A DNA stretch of 64,000 nucleotides from Trileptium ribeirensis. Lineage: Eukaryota > Nematoda > Enoplea > Enoplida > Thoracostomopsidae. The stretch's first letter is position 1. Each line of letters starts with the position of its first letter. This document shows positions 12,649 to 24,628 of this stretch, piece after piece. The stretch spans positions 57,296 to 121,295 of the forward strand of contig JASANE010028061.1 in the NCBI GenBank assembly GCA_030248225.1. The letters are read 5' to 3'. The position numbers and the translations under genes were made by a program. The notes under the pieces are model-generated. The model worked only from the letters and a program-made list of their open reading frames with translations. It was not told where the DNA came from and searched no databases.

Positions 12649-13843
12649 CAGGGAGTAACCGGAATTCCGGTTCCGGTTCCGGCGAAAATCGTGTTCCGGT
12701 TCCGGTTCCGGCAAAGGGCAAAAACCATACCGGAACCGGAATTCCGGTTTAAAAATTTTGTTTGAAATTTTCCACGTTTTTTGCTTTATCCTGCAATCCA
12801 AACATATGTAATATATATTATACAATGATCAAGCTAAAATACAACCAAGCAAAAGAAAAGATTAACTAACCAATTTGCCGTGTAAAACGTAAGTAGGGCA
12901 CATAATTTGAGCAGGAATTTTTCATAATAACCTGCAGGAGTTTGTTAAATCAAAGCCAAGTCAATGCTTGTAGCAGCTATTTTACACATCCAGAAGTCTG
13001 TTGGATACGTTTTAATTAAACCGGTCCAACTCGGTAACAGAGTATGGCTTACGCAGAAGTACTTAGAGTATGCTTGGCTAACATAAATTGCGTCAGGCAC
13101 CCGCCAGTGCGCTCGTAAACTTGATAAATCAGTATAAATTGAAGTAAACTAACGTTATCTGCAACGCAGCTAGAAACTGCTTTCTTGGCAATGAACTGTA
13201 TTTATTGAAACTGTGCGAGCAGCATCACAGTGTGTCTCATTTATAGCATTCTGATTAGAAAGTTATCATCATTATGATCTAACTGACGGGCACTGTTTGT
13301 TCAACGCTAGCCTAAACAGTGTCTCTGACCACTGATCAGAAAATTACCTTCTATCTATTATTTTCTCTTAGAATCATATAAACCAATAATTTTAAGTTTC
13401 CTACAGAAGAACATACAACAAACGTTTGTGTAGTAAAGGGAGGCGACTGGAGACAGAGCGAAAGTGTGTATTCTATGCTCCAAGCTTTGTAAGCATATTT
13501 GATTTGACGCAGTATATGCAATGGTGTATAGTGGAAGGCATTTTTGCTCTGGGTGTCCAAAAATCGACATATTTGATCAATAAATATACATTATTAGCTT
13601 CATCAGTCTCTTTAAAGTTTCAAAAAGGCAATAATACCATCGCAAAACAATAAGTTTAATGTAAAAGTTATTTTTAATGCATTTTAAATCCACTATACCT
13701 TCATTTCTTCCATCATCTGTTTTACTATATATAAATTTCGAAGACCAGGTTCCGGTTCCGGTTCCGGTTCCGGATCCGGTTTAAATGGACGGTTCCGGTT
13801 GCTGGTTCCGGTTCTGGTAAATTTTGGTTCCGGTTATTCCCTG
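12649..13843 (+). mobile_element. hAT-like non-autonomous transposon, copy 1
   Basis: Terminal inverted repeats are CAGGGAGTAACCGGAA on the left and, read inward from the right, CAGGGAATAACCGGAACC. The element is flanked by a perfect 8-bp duplication GTAGACAG (12641-12648 and 13844-13851). Length is 1195 bp. Subterminal regions carry many GGTTCC/GGAACC hexamers at 12660-12750 and 13745-13835. Eight-base duplications and CAGGG ends fit hAT; P-type elements also make 8-bp duplications. No transposase frame is visible, so it would depend on a partner in trans. A second copy lies in opposite orientation at 39620-40766. Confidence 0.85.
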
Positions 13844-13868
13844 GTAGACAGATACACCGAGTCACATA

Positions 13869-14376
13869 CAGGGTGTCCCACCAAATAACCCCGATTTGTT
13901 TTGCCAATAACAGAACCAATTCCAAATGGAATTAACTGATTTTTACAGGTCCTTCAGATTACTATTTGGTTTTGGTTTGTATGAATTTCATTAAATCATT
14001 ATTTGCGTAAATAATATAATGTTTGCGTAACATTTGTGCTTTGCACCCAACAAAAATAAGAACAATGTCAAAGTACACCATATTCAGTAAATAATATCCT
14101 ACCGTGTAAGTTGGCTCTATTGCTCGCTTCTATCTTGCAGTTCAACGTGACCATAAGCGGACGTTTAAATGGTGTGTAATCCCGGTAAACAACGTGAAAA
14201 TTAGGGGCGGTGACTCTGGGCTACTGTAGCAGCGGATTCGGTGAAGTTTTTGCCAACTTCTGGCAAACCAAATCTTAGTACTTGTGCTTGTTGTGACTAG
14301 TATTTGGTTAAAATCCGTTGCATTAAAAGGAAAGTTATTCAAAAACAGCATCAAGCCTCTTGGCTGGGACACCCTG
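13869..14376. mobile_element. TA-flanked MITE with CAGGGTGTCCCA ends
   Basis: The left end is CAGGGTGTCCCACC and the right end GGCTGGGACACCCTG. TA flanks both sides (13867-13868 and 14377-14378), as for Tc1/mariner-type insertion. It is 508 bp. A 190-codon reverse-strand frame (14142-14714) crosses its right border into the CA repeat and is not a gene. It starts 18 bp after the target duplication of the preceding hAT-like copy. Confidence 0.65.
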
Positions 14377-14632
14377 TACATAGACAGTAGACCACACAGA
14401 GACACACAGACAGGTAATAGGCAAAGAATCATACGCATTGTGATGTACACGCCTAGAGATATACACACAAACAGATAAGAGGAACGTAAATTTACTACTA
14501 GGTAACACACACAAAAACGTACAGCACATAGATCAAAAAAGACACACAATGTTTGCATAAAACAATATAAACGTACAGAGACATACACCGAGACATACAC
14601 AAACACGCGTAACATAGACACACATAGGTATA

Positions 14633-14976
14633 CTGGCTTCTCCCTAAGCTCCAAAATCAAGGGGGTATGAGCTGGGGGGAACGGTCGACAAGGGGGATTT
14701 TCGAATTTATACATACATATATATAATTATATATATTAAAGTGTATATAATTATATATTTTATATACACTTTTCGGTGTACTTAGGTACGTAGTAGTAGT
14801 AGTAGGTAGCCAAAACGGTAGCCAAAATTGAAAAATTTCTTGTTCAGGAAAAAATTTAAGGGGGGATGAGCTGTGGGGAGCCGAAATTTAAGGTGGAGTG
14901 AGCTATGGGGAAGTCGGTCCGAAGGGGGAGGTCAAAGAAGGGGTTGGCGCCCCCTCCCTCTTTAGGGAGAAGCCAG
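14633..14976. mobile_element. Foldback element with CTGG ends
   Basis: The ends are CTGGCTTCTCCCTAA and its complement TTTAGGGAGAAGCCAG. GTATA precedes and follows the element. The interior has G-runs (GGGGGGATGAGCTGTGGGG) and an AT palindrome at 14710-14770. Confidence 0.6.
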
Positions 14977-15420
14977 GTATACACACGCGGAGATGTACAT
15001 ACAGGGTGTTGCACATACATAATTATACACATACACCAATACACTCATAGGCAGACCCACAAACAGAGGTAATACACATCAATATATTCATATAGGCAGA
15101 GACACATAGCCAAACTCAATGAAATACGCACGCATAGAAACACGACCAGAAAGAAATTGGAACAAGCATACACAGAGAAATATTGACACACAGACACATC
15201 AGGGTCGCCACGCCGCTTGACAAATCTGGAAGACCTGGAAATCCTGTAAAATTACTATTTGTGTCTTTAAAACCTGGAATACCTAGAAAACGATCTATAC
15301 CGCCTGGAAAAATAACATTCTATGCAGCTTTAAATTTTTTCGAGATTCGTCTTGAACTGAGCTTATTCGGTGCATTTCATGCTATTCCAATTATGTCAGG
15401 GTTGATTTCTATCTGTGCAT

Positions 15421-15772
15421 CTGGCCTGTCCACAGCCTTTTGAAAAGAGAGGAGCAACTTCATAGGGCTTGATGTTCTTTCTCGAGGTGGGGGTAGTCAA
15501 ACGGAAAGGGAAAATTTGTGTACTATATGCTATATGTTTTTAGGTACATACTTTGAATTGCCTTATAGTTTCAGGCTATACAACAGCTTTTTAGTATTAT
15601 AAATAGTAACAAACATTAAAAATATTTTGTAGACATTAATTTAGGGACATTATTGTACGAAATCTTGGGTTTAGTTCAAGATGGGGTGTCCCGTCTGTAA
15701 TTCGGGCAAGCGGTGGCGCGAACATTTGGTTTGGGATGTGGGTGCCCCCTCACCACACTGTAAACAGGCCAA
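15421..15772. mobile_element. Foldback element with CTGG ends, related to 12232-12599
   Basis: It begins CTGGCCTGTCCACAGCC, like 12232, followed by the related phrase GAAAAG. The right end ACTGTAAACAGGCCA is a degenerate complement. No coding capacity is seen. Confidence 0.5.
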
Positions 15773-17048
15773 TGTATTGCTAAGTGAATATTAATGCAAA
15801 TATGAAAATCCAGAAAGTGTGCAATGTCAAGGTTTTCTTTGTTTAAAGCGTTGTTTGTAATCCAAGATGAAAGATTGACTAGTTTATTAACCCACGTGGT
15901 CATAACGCAGTGTCTGCGTTTGATTTTAAATATCAAACTGGTCATATTTTGGTCAAAATCCAACATGTGTAGCGGTGTCTGTACATTCTTCTGAATGTTG
16001 TTTTTTTGCTTAGTAAACATGGTAATGAAAGAAATTGATTGTTGCGTGACTTAGAATGAAGTTGACAGTCCCTATTATTTTAAACCGAGTGAACAGATGC
16101 ATTTAGGCTTCATGTGCCATAAGAGAAATCATGTCAATCATCATACCATTAGAGAAATATGTCGTTTTACTTCAATATTGTCGTATCTTTGATCTTGCCT
16201 GTTTTTTTTTTGGTTGAGGTGCATAGAAAATGATTTTAAAAATTCTGCGGGGACGCTGTACATTGAATTCACAAATATGCATACAGCCTTACTACTAATA
16301 GACATACTACACACATGAACACAATATAGAACGCTAACTAACCGACACATCAATAATACGAATAAATTTGTATGCATACACAGAAACATATACACGCAAC
16401 TTAAGTTACGCATAAAGATATGAGCGACACGAGCCAGGTGAAGGCCCGTTATAGCGCGAACCTAACCGGCCGTAGATCGGCTTTCGCGATAGTTCATATT
16501 AAATCCACGGATTTTACAATAAAAATTGTGTCAATTAATATAATTTTGTGTGCTTATGTATGTATTTGCTTTGTAAACAATTAGTATTATAGTCAAGCAA
16601 AAAAAGAATTACTGCAGCTGTCTCTCGATATTCGCGAATTTGACAAGTTGTTTGTGTACTTTAAACGGTTTATAAATTTTTTAACGAATAGTCTGCTCGT
16701 TGTATCATTACTACTATTTACAAATTTAACGTTTTTATTTTCGGTGAATATTGTACATAGTGTGCGACGGATTATCATAGGAGTGTTTGCAAAAATATTA
16801 ACAATCGTGGTATATAATTGACTAACAAAATTAGTGCACATCTTGGTTCACAAAACGGAGTTATTCGTTGTTCATCCATGTGATCAGTGGGGGTATTTTT
16901 CTAGGAGTCTCAACATTGATTTATTGTATTGCCGCTTATATGTGTTGTGTCGTCTTAAAGGACATACCAGCGTTGAATATTGTTATCGTTCTGGGGCACT
17001 TGGGTAATACAAATTAAGACTTACTACTGCTTTAACTGTGTTCATTGA

Positions 17049-17185
17049 CAGTCACGGTCAAAAGTACGCACAGATGCAACGCAGACGCAAGAACACGCCG
17101 GCGAGTGCAATTTCACTCAGACGTGCTCAATTTCGTCTATTCGTCTGCGTCCCTCTTCAGCGCACTTCATTTTTGTCCGTGACTG
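17049..17185. mobile_element. MITE of the CAGTCACGGACAAAAAT family
   Basis: It runs from CAGTCACGGTCAAAAGTACG to CATTTTTGTCCGTGACTG and is followed by TA. It is 137 bp and ends 97 bp before the acceptor of the next exon. The interior is partly palindromic around CAGACGCAAG/CGTCTGCG. Confidence 0.65.
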
Positions 17186-17282
17186 TACTTGATATAAATA
17201 CGGTTTCTCTTTATTATTTGTTATACAATCATACAGATTATAAATGATTGACATGTAGCTAAAAATATTTTGTCTATTTCAG

Positions 17283-18527
17283 GGAAAGGAACGCATTGGC
17301 CTTCCAGGTAATTACGGGTCCTTCATGGCCACGTCGCCGCGTGACAACGCGATGAACAACAACCCAATGATAATGGTTTCGCCCGGAGGCCATGTGGCAC
17401 CTGGCGGCTATTATTCAACGTGTACAAGTGTGGCAGGTTATAGCTGTGGAAGTGGCGGCATGTTTTGTACAAACAATCACAACAGCTTTCACGGAAGCCT
17501 GAGTAGCAGCCCGAGCAATTTTATGTCATCTCCAGGTGCGTCAGGTAGTAATTCCTGGCACCATCACGGTTATAGTAACAACACTCCTGTCAGTTCTTTT
17601 CGGGGTGTAAGTAACAGTGGTTATGATCAACAACGAAACCAACTTGCAAGTAATGTTGCAGTCGCCGATGAGACTGCTTCTGCGGCCGTAGTAACCGCCT
17701 CCTCAGCTGCAACCGCCTCCTCTGTAGCAACAACAATGGTGCAAATTGGAGATAGTAAACGCGAGGATCGTCATGGCAAGTCACTGGACCATAGTCTATC
17801 GACAGCTACAGCAGGCGCTGCGCATGATAATGCAACCAATTTGGTTACTACTGACTTGGCACCGAAGAAGATTGGCACAAACCAAAAAAATAGCACCACA
17901 GAAGCTACGGAGTATACAGGTACCGATAAAGGCGTATTAAATATCTCATCCACACCGCCAAACTCGTCTGCTCTAGCTGAATCGAGAAATGTAGGATATC
18001 AGAAGGGCGGCAATCTCGCAGAATCGGCGAAAGTGGACTTTAGTAAACTTGATCTAGGGGCCAAAGAATCTAGTTCTATTTGTGGAACCAATAATTCTGC
18101 ACCGATAAAGCGCGATCTAGAGATATTAAACATCAAAGCTAAAGACAGAACAAGTCTTGTTGGCAGTAACCAAGGTCATCAGCATGATAGTGGCACATCT
18201 GCCGTTGCCGGAACTAGTAGTAATAATAGTAATAGTAGCTTCATTCAGCGACGCCAGCCCAGCAGGAGCAACATAGTACCGCGACACAGCAATCAAACCG
18301 TCTACGATAGCAACTTCGGCATAGACAACATAGACGACGCTTTAGAACGCGCTGACGATGATTATGACTGTGATAGGCATTATGGTAACAGCACAAAAGC
18401 GACTGCAGTAGCGAGCACTTATTCACACAAGGCGCCATCATTCGAACTAGAACCAATGTCGTTTCCGCCGCTGCCACAAAGCACAGCATCCTCGATACCC
18501 GTAGTAACGGTTGACGGTGCAAAATTG
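17283..18527 (+). CDS. LARP4-like protein, largest exon with FPPLP block
   Basis: Acceptor TATTTCAG ends at 17282 and donor GTATGT starts at 18528. It has 415 codons, phase 0 at both sides. It begins GKERIGLPGNYGSF and is dominated by Ser, Asn, Gly, Ala and Thr, as expected of a disordered region. Near its C-terminal end (18441-18476) is FELEPMSFPPLP. In vertebrate LARP4/LARP4B an Arg-rich segment is followed by a comparable block in which F-x-L precedes NFPPLPG; this is a main reason for the family call. An acidic patch (NIDDALERADDDYDCD) precedes it. LARP4 proteins bind poly(A) and poly(A)-binding protein in the cytoplasm and stabilise mRNA. That role is inferred for this gene. Confidence 0.85.
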
Positions 18528-20703
18528 GTATGTGAAAATTACTGTTACTTATTATTGGTCGCCTTATAGTGGCAATGAAACCGAACACCAATATTTTCCG
18601 AAATAATATTTGATCCACCCGCAGCAACATAGGGTGTTTGAATTTGCTGGTCTAGAGCCTGGTGGAGTGGTCTGAAATTTAGAGGACAAGAACCTGGGAA
18701 GTTCTGAATTTGGTGGTGAAGAACCTGTGGGTTGGGGTCTAAGTTTCATAGTCAAGAACCTGATACGCCTGCGTTTGTGGGTCCAACAAGCTGGTGGAGG
18801 CCGAATTAAGTCGTCCGAGTACATGAATAGTGTGTAGGTGTGATGGTCCTTGATGGAGGGGTGGGTCGTGTTTAGAACTCACTACTTGGGACATGAATGG
18901 GGGTGGCAGGTGAGGTAAGGCCGTAAACGACCGCGACGTACCCCAGACGAAAACAGTAAAAAGCTGACGGAAAGTGTCACACCCTTTAGCACAGTCGACA
19001 ATAATTGGCTCTTGGTATCATTATATTACTGTGTTATTCATTGTAATGATTTATGATTGTCGTGTAATTTTTGATTACACTTTTAAATGACTCATACAGT
19101 AATCGCAAGGTTTACTGTTAGCATTAAAAGTTATAGACTTTCGTGGTGTACTTTCACTTATGCGTGACCCAAATTAGGTGTGTACACTTGGGTAGTTCTT
19201 TTGTTCAGGATCGTAAACGCGATGAATGTATGCGAACAAAATCTTTTCCTTATGAAAGGCACAAAGATTTGTGGTAAGGGAACCGCATAGTAAAGTATTA
19301 AGTCTTATAGATGATTATTTGCTGTACATTTTGAGCTCACTTTGACTCAGATATACACCGGTTGTGGAAGTTAACTAAAGGCGTGTTGACACGCTCAAAC
19401 TTTTTGCTCAAATTTTGATCAAAATTTGAATGCATATTTTTTGCATTTTTGGCAAGTTTGAACGTGTGGACACTGTTCAAACTTTTCAAGAATATTTCTC
19501 TAGCCAATCATGAACGAGATGTTTTACCTGAAAAAGTTTGAGCTCAAATTTTGAAATATCGCAATTTTCCTTTAAAAATCACCGTCAAAGTTTGATCAAT
19601 TTTGAGCTCAAACTTTAAGCAAAAAGTTTGATTGTGTGAATACGCATGTAGTGAACTCCACAACCGATGTATATCTTAGTCAAAGTGGGCTCAAATTGTA
19701 GAGCACATAATCGTCTATAAGACTTAATACTTTACTATGCGGTTCTCTTACCACAAATCTTTGTGGCTTTCATAACGAAAAAATTTTGTTCGCATACATT
19801 CGTCGCGTTTACGAACCTGAACAGTAACGTGAGTTTTGGATTCCTTCGGTACCCGGCCCAAGCCATCTAGGCACACTGTTTCGGTGAGTATTTTGGGATC
19901 GGGCTTCGCGCCTAACTGAAGGGCACAGAAATATGCATTTCAAGCTTCCAAATGAGCGCTATGCACTTAAGTCTTGCTGACTGTATTAAAACTAAAATTT
20001 CGATTATTTTCGATTAAACGAAATTCTGATCGATTGAGATTTTATACGAAATTTGGATGGATTGCGATTTCAATAGATCTCGCTTTCGATTGCACCAATT
20101 TTTGGCCGGAACTGTACGATAAAATATTCCTACAAATGGTCGTCTACGTAATCAGCAAATTGGCGGCGTCTGTACACAGCTCGTGAAGCGCTTGCTGCGA
20201 CTTAGCAAGCTATGTAGTGTCTTGGGCTTGACCTAAAAATTTAGCAGCAAAAATTAATGTACATAGCAGCCGCACCCTTATTACATACGTATAATATGTA
20301 GAATGATACCTAATAAATAATTTCTCATAACATTAGTGTAATCAGTGTTGTCTACACGTTACAGTTGTTATTACTGACTACAAAACGATATAAAACCTGG
20401 GTTCGGTACCGAAATCTGTAGTTATTTTCGTCCTTCATTTACTTACGGTACAAAAATGATAAAGTTAAGAAAAAACATAGTAACATTTAATAGTAAAACG
20501 CGTTATAGCAGACAATTTTCTACGTTTTGAAATACTTTCTTGTCCTATGAATGCATTACTCGGTTAGCCAAATGCACTTTTCGTATTTGTCAGGCTTAAA
20601 AAACTTTGCATTGTTCAGTTGTACTTTTATAGTTTTATAAAATAAGGTATCGGTTAAAATTTTAAGACGTTATAGTGATTCTTTGTGCATTGTTCTACTT
20701 TAG
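18528..20703 (+). other. Intron 3
   Basis: It starts GTATGT and ends TTTAG. It contains short direct repeats just after the donor (18640-18790; AAGAACCTG and GGTGG-type phrases, period near 45 bp) and the long hairpin at 19203-19822. The rest is AT-rich without recognisable features. Confidence 0.65.
19203..19822. repeat. Long inverted repeat (foldback), arms about 290 bp
   Basis: The left arm begins GTTCAGGATCGTAAACGCGA and the right arm ends with its near complement, TCGCGTTTACGAACCTGAAC. Further matching blocks are CCGCATAGTAAAGTATTAAG against CTTAATACTTTACTATGCGG, a perfect match, and GTGGTAAGGGAACC against the ACCACAAATC side. The centre is near 19515. It is probably a foldback transposon. 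A transcript of the intron could form long double-stranded RNA. A diverged relative is at 25298-25790. Confidence 0.8.
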
Positions 20704-20883
20704 GGAAGTGCAACCACTGGCTGCAAGGAAGTTGGATCGAAAGCCACTTCTGATAAAAGCTTTACTGATGCAAACCAATCTGAACATTCCATCATGCCGA
20801 AAGACCAACGCCAACCGCAAACGTCCGAAAAAATAAACCACTCGAAGATAACTGCGGGGCAAAAAACGAAGCGTTGGACTGCC
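20704..20883 (+). CDS. LARP4-like protein, 60-codon exon
   Basis: Acceptor CTTTAG ends at 20703 and donor GTGAGT starts at 20884. Exactly 60 codons are open, phase 0 at both ends. The peptide starts GSATTGCKEVGSK and ends KTKRWTA. It is highly polar, Lys/Gln/Ser-rich, consistent with the disordered C-terminal half. No motif beyond that is recognised; the call rests on phase, splice sites and composition. Confidence 0.75.
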
Positions 20884-22152
20884 GTGAGTAACATTATTAC
20901 ATATATGTACAGGGCATAGGTGTTGAAGGTCCGTCGACTCAGGGAGGAGGTAAATTTCTGAAAATTTTACGAAGTAAAAATTTATCTCCGATTTTTACCA
21001 AATTGCGATAAATTTTTTCTAATTAGCACTATTTTTAACAATTTTACCGTAATTTCCACTTTTCGCATTATATTTACCAATTTCTGCTCTTTCGGCGCGC
21101 AGCGAGTATGGAGGTTGCCTCGGAAACTGGGGGTAATTTGGCTTGACGGCGGCCCAATCATTAAAGGTCGCCAATGCCTCTTCGACACCTACCCTGCAAA
21201 GGTCGCATTTTAGGCGGACGAGATCGCAGATAGGAGTTGTACCTATTTCTCTCCATTCCGTCAGTGTACATACATGTGGCGCGGTGGCTCGACTGGCATA
21301 GTGTCGGATCGAGTACTCGATGCCTGACCTGGATGCTCAGTTTTTCAAATTCCGTGTTGTTGTGGCGGACCATTCGGGGAAGTGATTGGCTTTAGGGGGG
21401 ACCCGACCCTTCAAGGGGGTAACGCACCTACCCCCCTCATAGACATCTATGGTACAATTTTCGCATTTTAGGCGGAGAGGTCTGCGATAGTGGTGATGTT
21501 CAGGCATTGTCTCTATTCCGGCAGCACAGTGTACATGTGATCCGGCTGCTGGACTGGAGCAATGTCGGACTATCAACTGTAGTATAGAGTGCTCAATTCC
21601 TGGCCAGGATGCTTATCATTCTATTTCTATGGAGCCGGTAGCATTCATGCGAAAATGACCGATTGCAGGGATGCAATTTCTGACTATCTGACCTCGTACC
21701 GGTCAAAAATTTGGTAAAATGGGGATCGGGAATGCTCCAGTATAGCATACAGCAGGCATTTTTATTTTTTTTTCATTTTCAGCGGATTTACATATATCCA
21801 TATAGACATATTATGCAGAATTTTGTCTGGTACTATTATATGTGTGTTTGAATCTCGGCTGGGGTGACTCAGCGCTTCATCTCTCCGGTTTGTAAATTGG
21901 GTAGAGCAGACGTAAGAAAATGAGCCGTTACGGGACCCCACATCTTGGGCCAAGTACCGCTCTGTATCTTATACGAGTCCGAGATTTGGGGAATTGAAGA
22001 ACGACGTCGGCTCTCTGTATACCGCGGACGTGCTGCGTGAATAGGTTATGCAATTTAGGTGTATGCATATATTTTTCGTGGCTTGCAAATTTTTATTACT
22101 CAGCAAAGTGTATACTCTTAGTTTTCGATATACAAGTAAATGCGTGTTTCAG
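20884..22152 (+). other. Intron 4
   Basis: It starts GTGAGT and ends GTGTTTCAG. It holds the duplicated block at 21190-21625. Nothing else is recognisable. Confidence 0.65.
21190..21625. repeat. Tandem duplication, about 258-bp period, two copies
   Basis: CGCATTTTAGGCGGA occurs at 21204 and 21462. It is followed in both copies by GATCGCAGATAGG/GGTCTGCGATAGTGG, TCTCT.TTCCG.CAG..GTACA, and near the end GAGT.CTC.AT.CCTG.CC and GGATGCT. Copies are clearly diverged. No tRNA fold or protein domain could be supported. Confidence 0.6.
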
Positions 22153-22228
22153 GTATCCTCGTCTGACAATTATTCGCTTCAGGATCGGTCTTATTGTGCA
22201 CAGAAAGATTTATCTGGCGACCAAATAA
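22153..22228 (+). CDS. LARP4-like protein, 76-bp exon
   Basis: Acceptor GTGTTTCAG ends at 22152 and donor GTAAGG starts at 22229. It has 25 codons plus one base. The peptide is VSSSDNYSLQDRSYCAQKDL followed by SGDQI. It enters in phase 0 and leaves in phase 1, matching the two-base start of the next exon. It is a small exon supported mainly by phase consistency. Confidence 0.65.
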
Positions 22229-24171
22229 GTAAGGACTTTTCTGTTATTGTTCGTTTTGTTATACTACATAGATCACGCCTGGAATGAAGCCATCCCACAT
22301 AATATTAGCCACAGGTGTGCCTTCTCATTGCTAACTAACACCAAGGCAAAACGGTATACATATTGCTAAATAGATATTATTAATCGCTTATCTCGACTGT
22401 GGTTTTAATTTAATGGTCAGTCTTTCTTCACATTTACCCATGTTTCGATAGTGCCGAAATAATATATAGACTGTATGAAAGTTTCGTCATGAGAAGTTTT
22501 TGTTGTTGTACAAGAAATTGTTCTGGGCTAAAGATTGATGTTCCTAAATGGTACCAGACTTGTGTCGTCAAACTGTTGGTGTTGTGTTGCGGAGTTTGTC
22601 AAAGAGCGGCACTGAAGGCTTCACTAAAGAACTGACATTATTACATTCACAGACAAGAATAAGGGGCTAAAAACGAACGTGACACGCGAACGAACATAAA
22701 TGCAAACGAACATTAACGCAAATGAAATTTGTCGCATTTTTGAACGAAAATTTTTACGTTCGTTTATGAACGAACGCAAACGTACGTTGTAACGTTCGTT
22801 TAAACTACCATTACAACGTTCGTTTTGTCTGCAATTATTTTTGTCCGTAACTGTACCAACATCGCTGATAAAGGTATGTTAGCCCTTTAGTAATGCATGG
22901 ATATTGGGCGAATTAATGCCGCTTTTATAGATTAATTATGTTATTAGCAGTGGAAAATATTCATTATGTTTCTGTAATGTAATGATTGTTGAACGATTCG
23001 CTTTCTGGAGGAGAGGGATATTCAAATAATTGTACATAAGAAATAAAACTCTCTTTTATTTCGGGGATTTAAAGTTGTTACTAAAACTGTTTCTGTACAT
23101 TATTGTCTGTTCAACCATCAAATTAAGCGCAAGCTTTGCTGTCGTTATTATATTATATCACAGTCTTCCTATTATTGTAAAAGTATTCATTCAGCGAAAA
23201 CCAAGAAACTTCTTTCGGCTTGAGTCCGGCAGTGATAGAAATTATATTTGAACAATTAAATTCAGGATAAATCAACGGTAGCCACGTCTCCTGGCCAACA
23301 CAACCTTCTTTGACACATAAATAGGCGAAAACAAAGCGTGTTTTATAATCAGTGAGAGTGTAGCTTTTTTACATTGTTGTCATGAAATCTGAAATCAGGG
23401 TTTGACTGCCATTTTTCATAGCACCTTCCTCGTCTGGTGTATAAATTAGTAGTTTTTCCTGTGTTTTCCTTTAGCCTTTCCAGCCCGAAATTTGATCGAT
23501 TTTGCTCGAGGAGCTGGTTCAAAAATATCAATTTCGGCAACATACCCTTGGTATCCAGAATTTTTAAAAAATATTCGCCTAACCGTATTAGCGAGCTGAG
23601 TAGAATGGTGTGACCATCAGCTGAATGGGTTCGCTAATGCTTAGGCTATCACATGAGTAACAGTAGCTGCTTATCGTACAAACCGATTCAGCTCATTTTA
23701 GGCCATTCGACTGAGTTCATCAATGCACTTCGAATATATAAAATTATATATTTATCAAGAAAAGTTTTTTCACAAATGTTTGTACCGTTGGTAACCAAAA
23801 AAATACAAAAATGTCATAATGGCGCTGAAAAGGATATCCAAATGACGTGGTCGAGCTGAATTGAATCGCAAATATAAACTATCGCTGTATCTTCCACAAT
23901 TGAGCAATTTCAGCAGCTGTGTTAGATGAAAAACCGTTTTTCTTTCGATACCGCAATTATAATTGTGTATTTTTATATTTCATAATTTTATAATCGAGAG
24001 GAATGAAATGAATGAATTTTTAATGATAAATGGTGTGACCATGATTTTTATTACAAAGCGTTGTATTTGTACATTTTGAACAATATTTTTCTTCAGAATC
24101 TTTTTGCGTAAAAACTCTATTTTATCAAGTCTTTTCGGGCTATTTTAATACTCTTAATAATATTGTTTCAG
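22229..24171 (+). other. Intron 5
   Basis: It contains one MITE (22644-22853). The rest, including 22854-24171, is AT-rich without a supported feature. Confidence 0.6.
22644..22853. mobile_element. MITE of the CAGTCACGGACAAAAAT family
   Basis: The right end TTATTTTTGTCCGTAACTG is followed by TA. The left end, CATTCACAGACAAGAATAAG preceded by TA, is its degenerate complement. The interior is full of ACGTTCGTTT/AAACGAACGT in both orientations and can fold extensively. Confidence 0.65.
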
Positions 24172-24274
24172 CTCAGTACACAGATGACCACAGTGGCTCC
24201 GGTTCAACTTCACAAGTTGGTGGTGCATCAACAAAGAATCTGAGCACTTCGCAACCATCTCCGTCAAAAAATAG
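24172..24274 (+). CDS. LARP4-like protein, 103-bp exon
   Basis: Acceptor TGTTTCAG ends at 24171 and donor GTGTGT starts at 24275. The first two bases complete the split codon; the peptide then reads QYTDDHSGSGSTSQVGG and so on to SPSKN, leaving AG for the next exon (phase 2). It is polar and Ser-rich. GTGTGT is a weaker donor than the others in this gene. Confidence 0.65.
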
Positions 24275-24390
24275 GTGTGTTGTTTTAATTTGCAAATATA
24301 ATAATTTGTAATATCAATTATAGTGTATTAAGGAAGAGTATGACACTTCCCTGCACTCTAATGTAAGCCCGTGTTGGACGACACGGTGAC

Positions 24391-24628
24391 TCCCCCTTAT
24401 TTCTTGGGCGGATCGTCATGCACAGACCCCCACGCGTTTTGTTGCGCTAGCTCGGACCCCTCTCATTTTGGGGGGTAGGTCGAACTCCGACCTTAGTTAT
24501 GAGGGGGGTCGGTTTATAAGCAGCAACCTGTTCAACCTACACCCCTCAAAACCCACAAAATGAGGGGGGTCCGAGCTAGCCTCCACGAAACAGGGGGTCT
24601 GTGCATAGCGACCTCCCAGAAATGAGGG
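24391..24628. repeat. Inverted repeat (foldback), arms about 105 bp
   Basis: The left arm carries GCACAGACCCCC, GCTAGCTCGGACCCC and CTCATTTTG. The right arm carries their complements CAAAATGAGG, GGGGTCCGAGCTAGC and GGGGGTCTGTGC in reverse order, around a centre near 24510. It is G/C-run-rich compared with its surroundings and is probably a short transposon in intron 6. Confidence 0.75.

Larger units (their letters stand above)
11802..17282 (+). other. Intron 2, 5.5 kb, packed with nested short transposons
   Basis: It contains elements at 12232-12599, 12649-13843, 13869-14376, 14633-14976, 15421-15772 and 17049-17185. Most sit in a CA/GACA-rich simple-sequence tract (about 12060-12230, 12600-12648, 13844-13868, 14377-14632, 14977-15210). 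The stretch 15773-17048 is AT-rich and shows nothing I recognise. Confidence 0.7.

Noticed and set aside
14142..14714. 190-codon reverse-strand open frame
   Set aside because: It crosses a MITE border into a CA-rich simple repeat; its Val/Cys/Ser-rich translation is what such repeats give in that frame.
21190..21625. tRNA or SINE in the duplicated block
   Set aside because: Phrases such as GGCTCGACTGGCATAGTG recall an A box, but no B box is found at the right distance.
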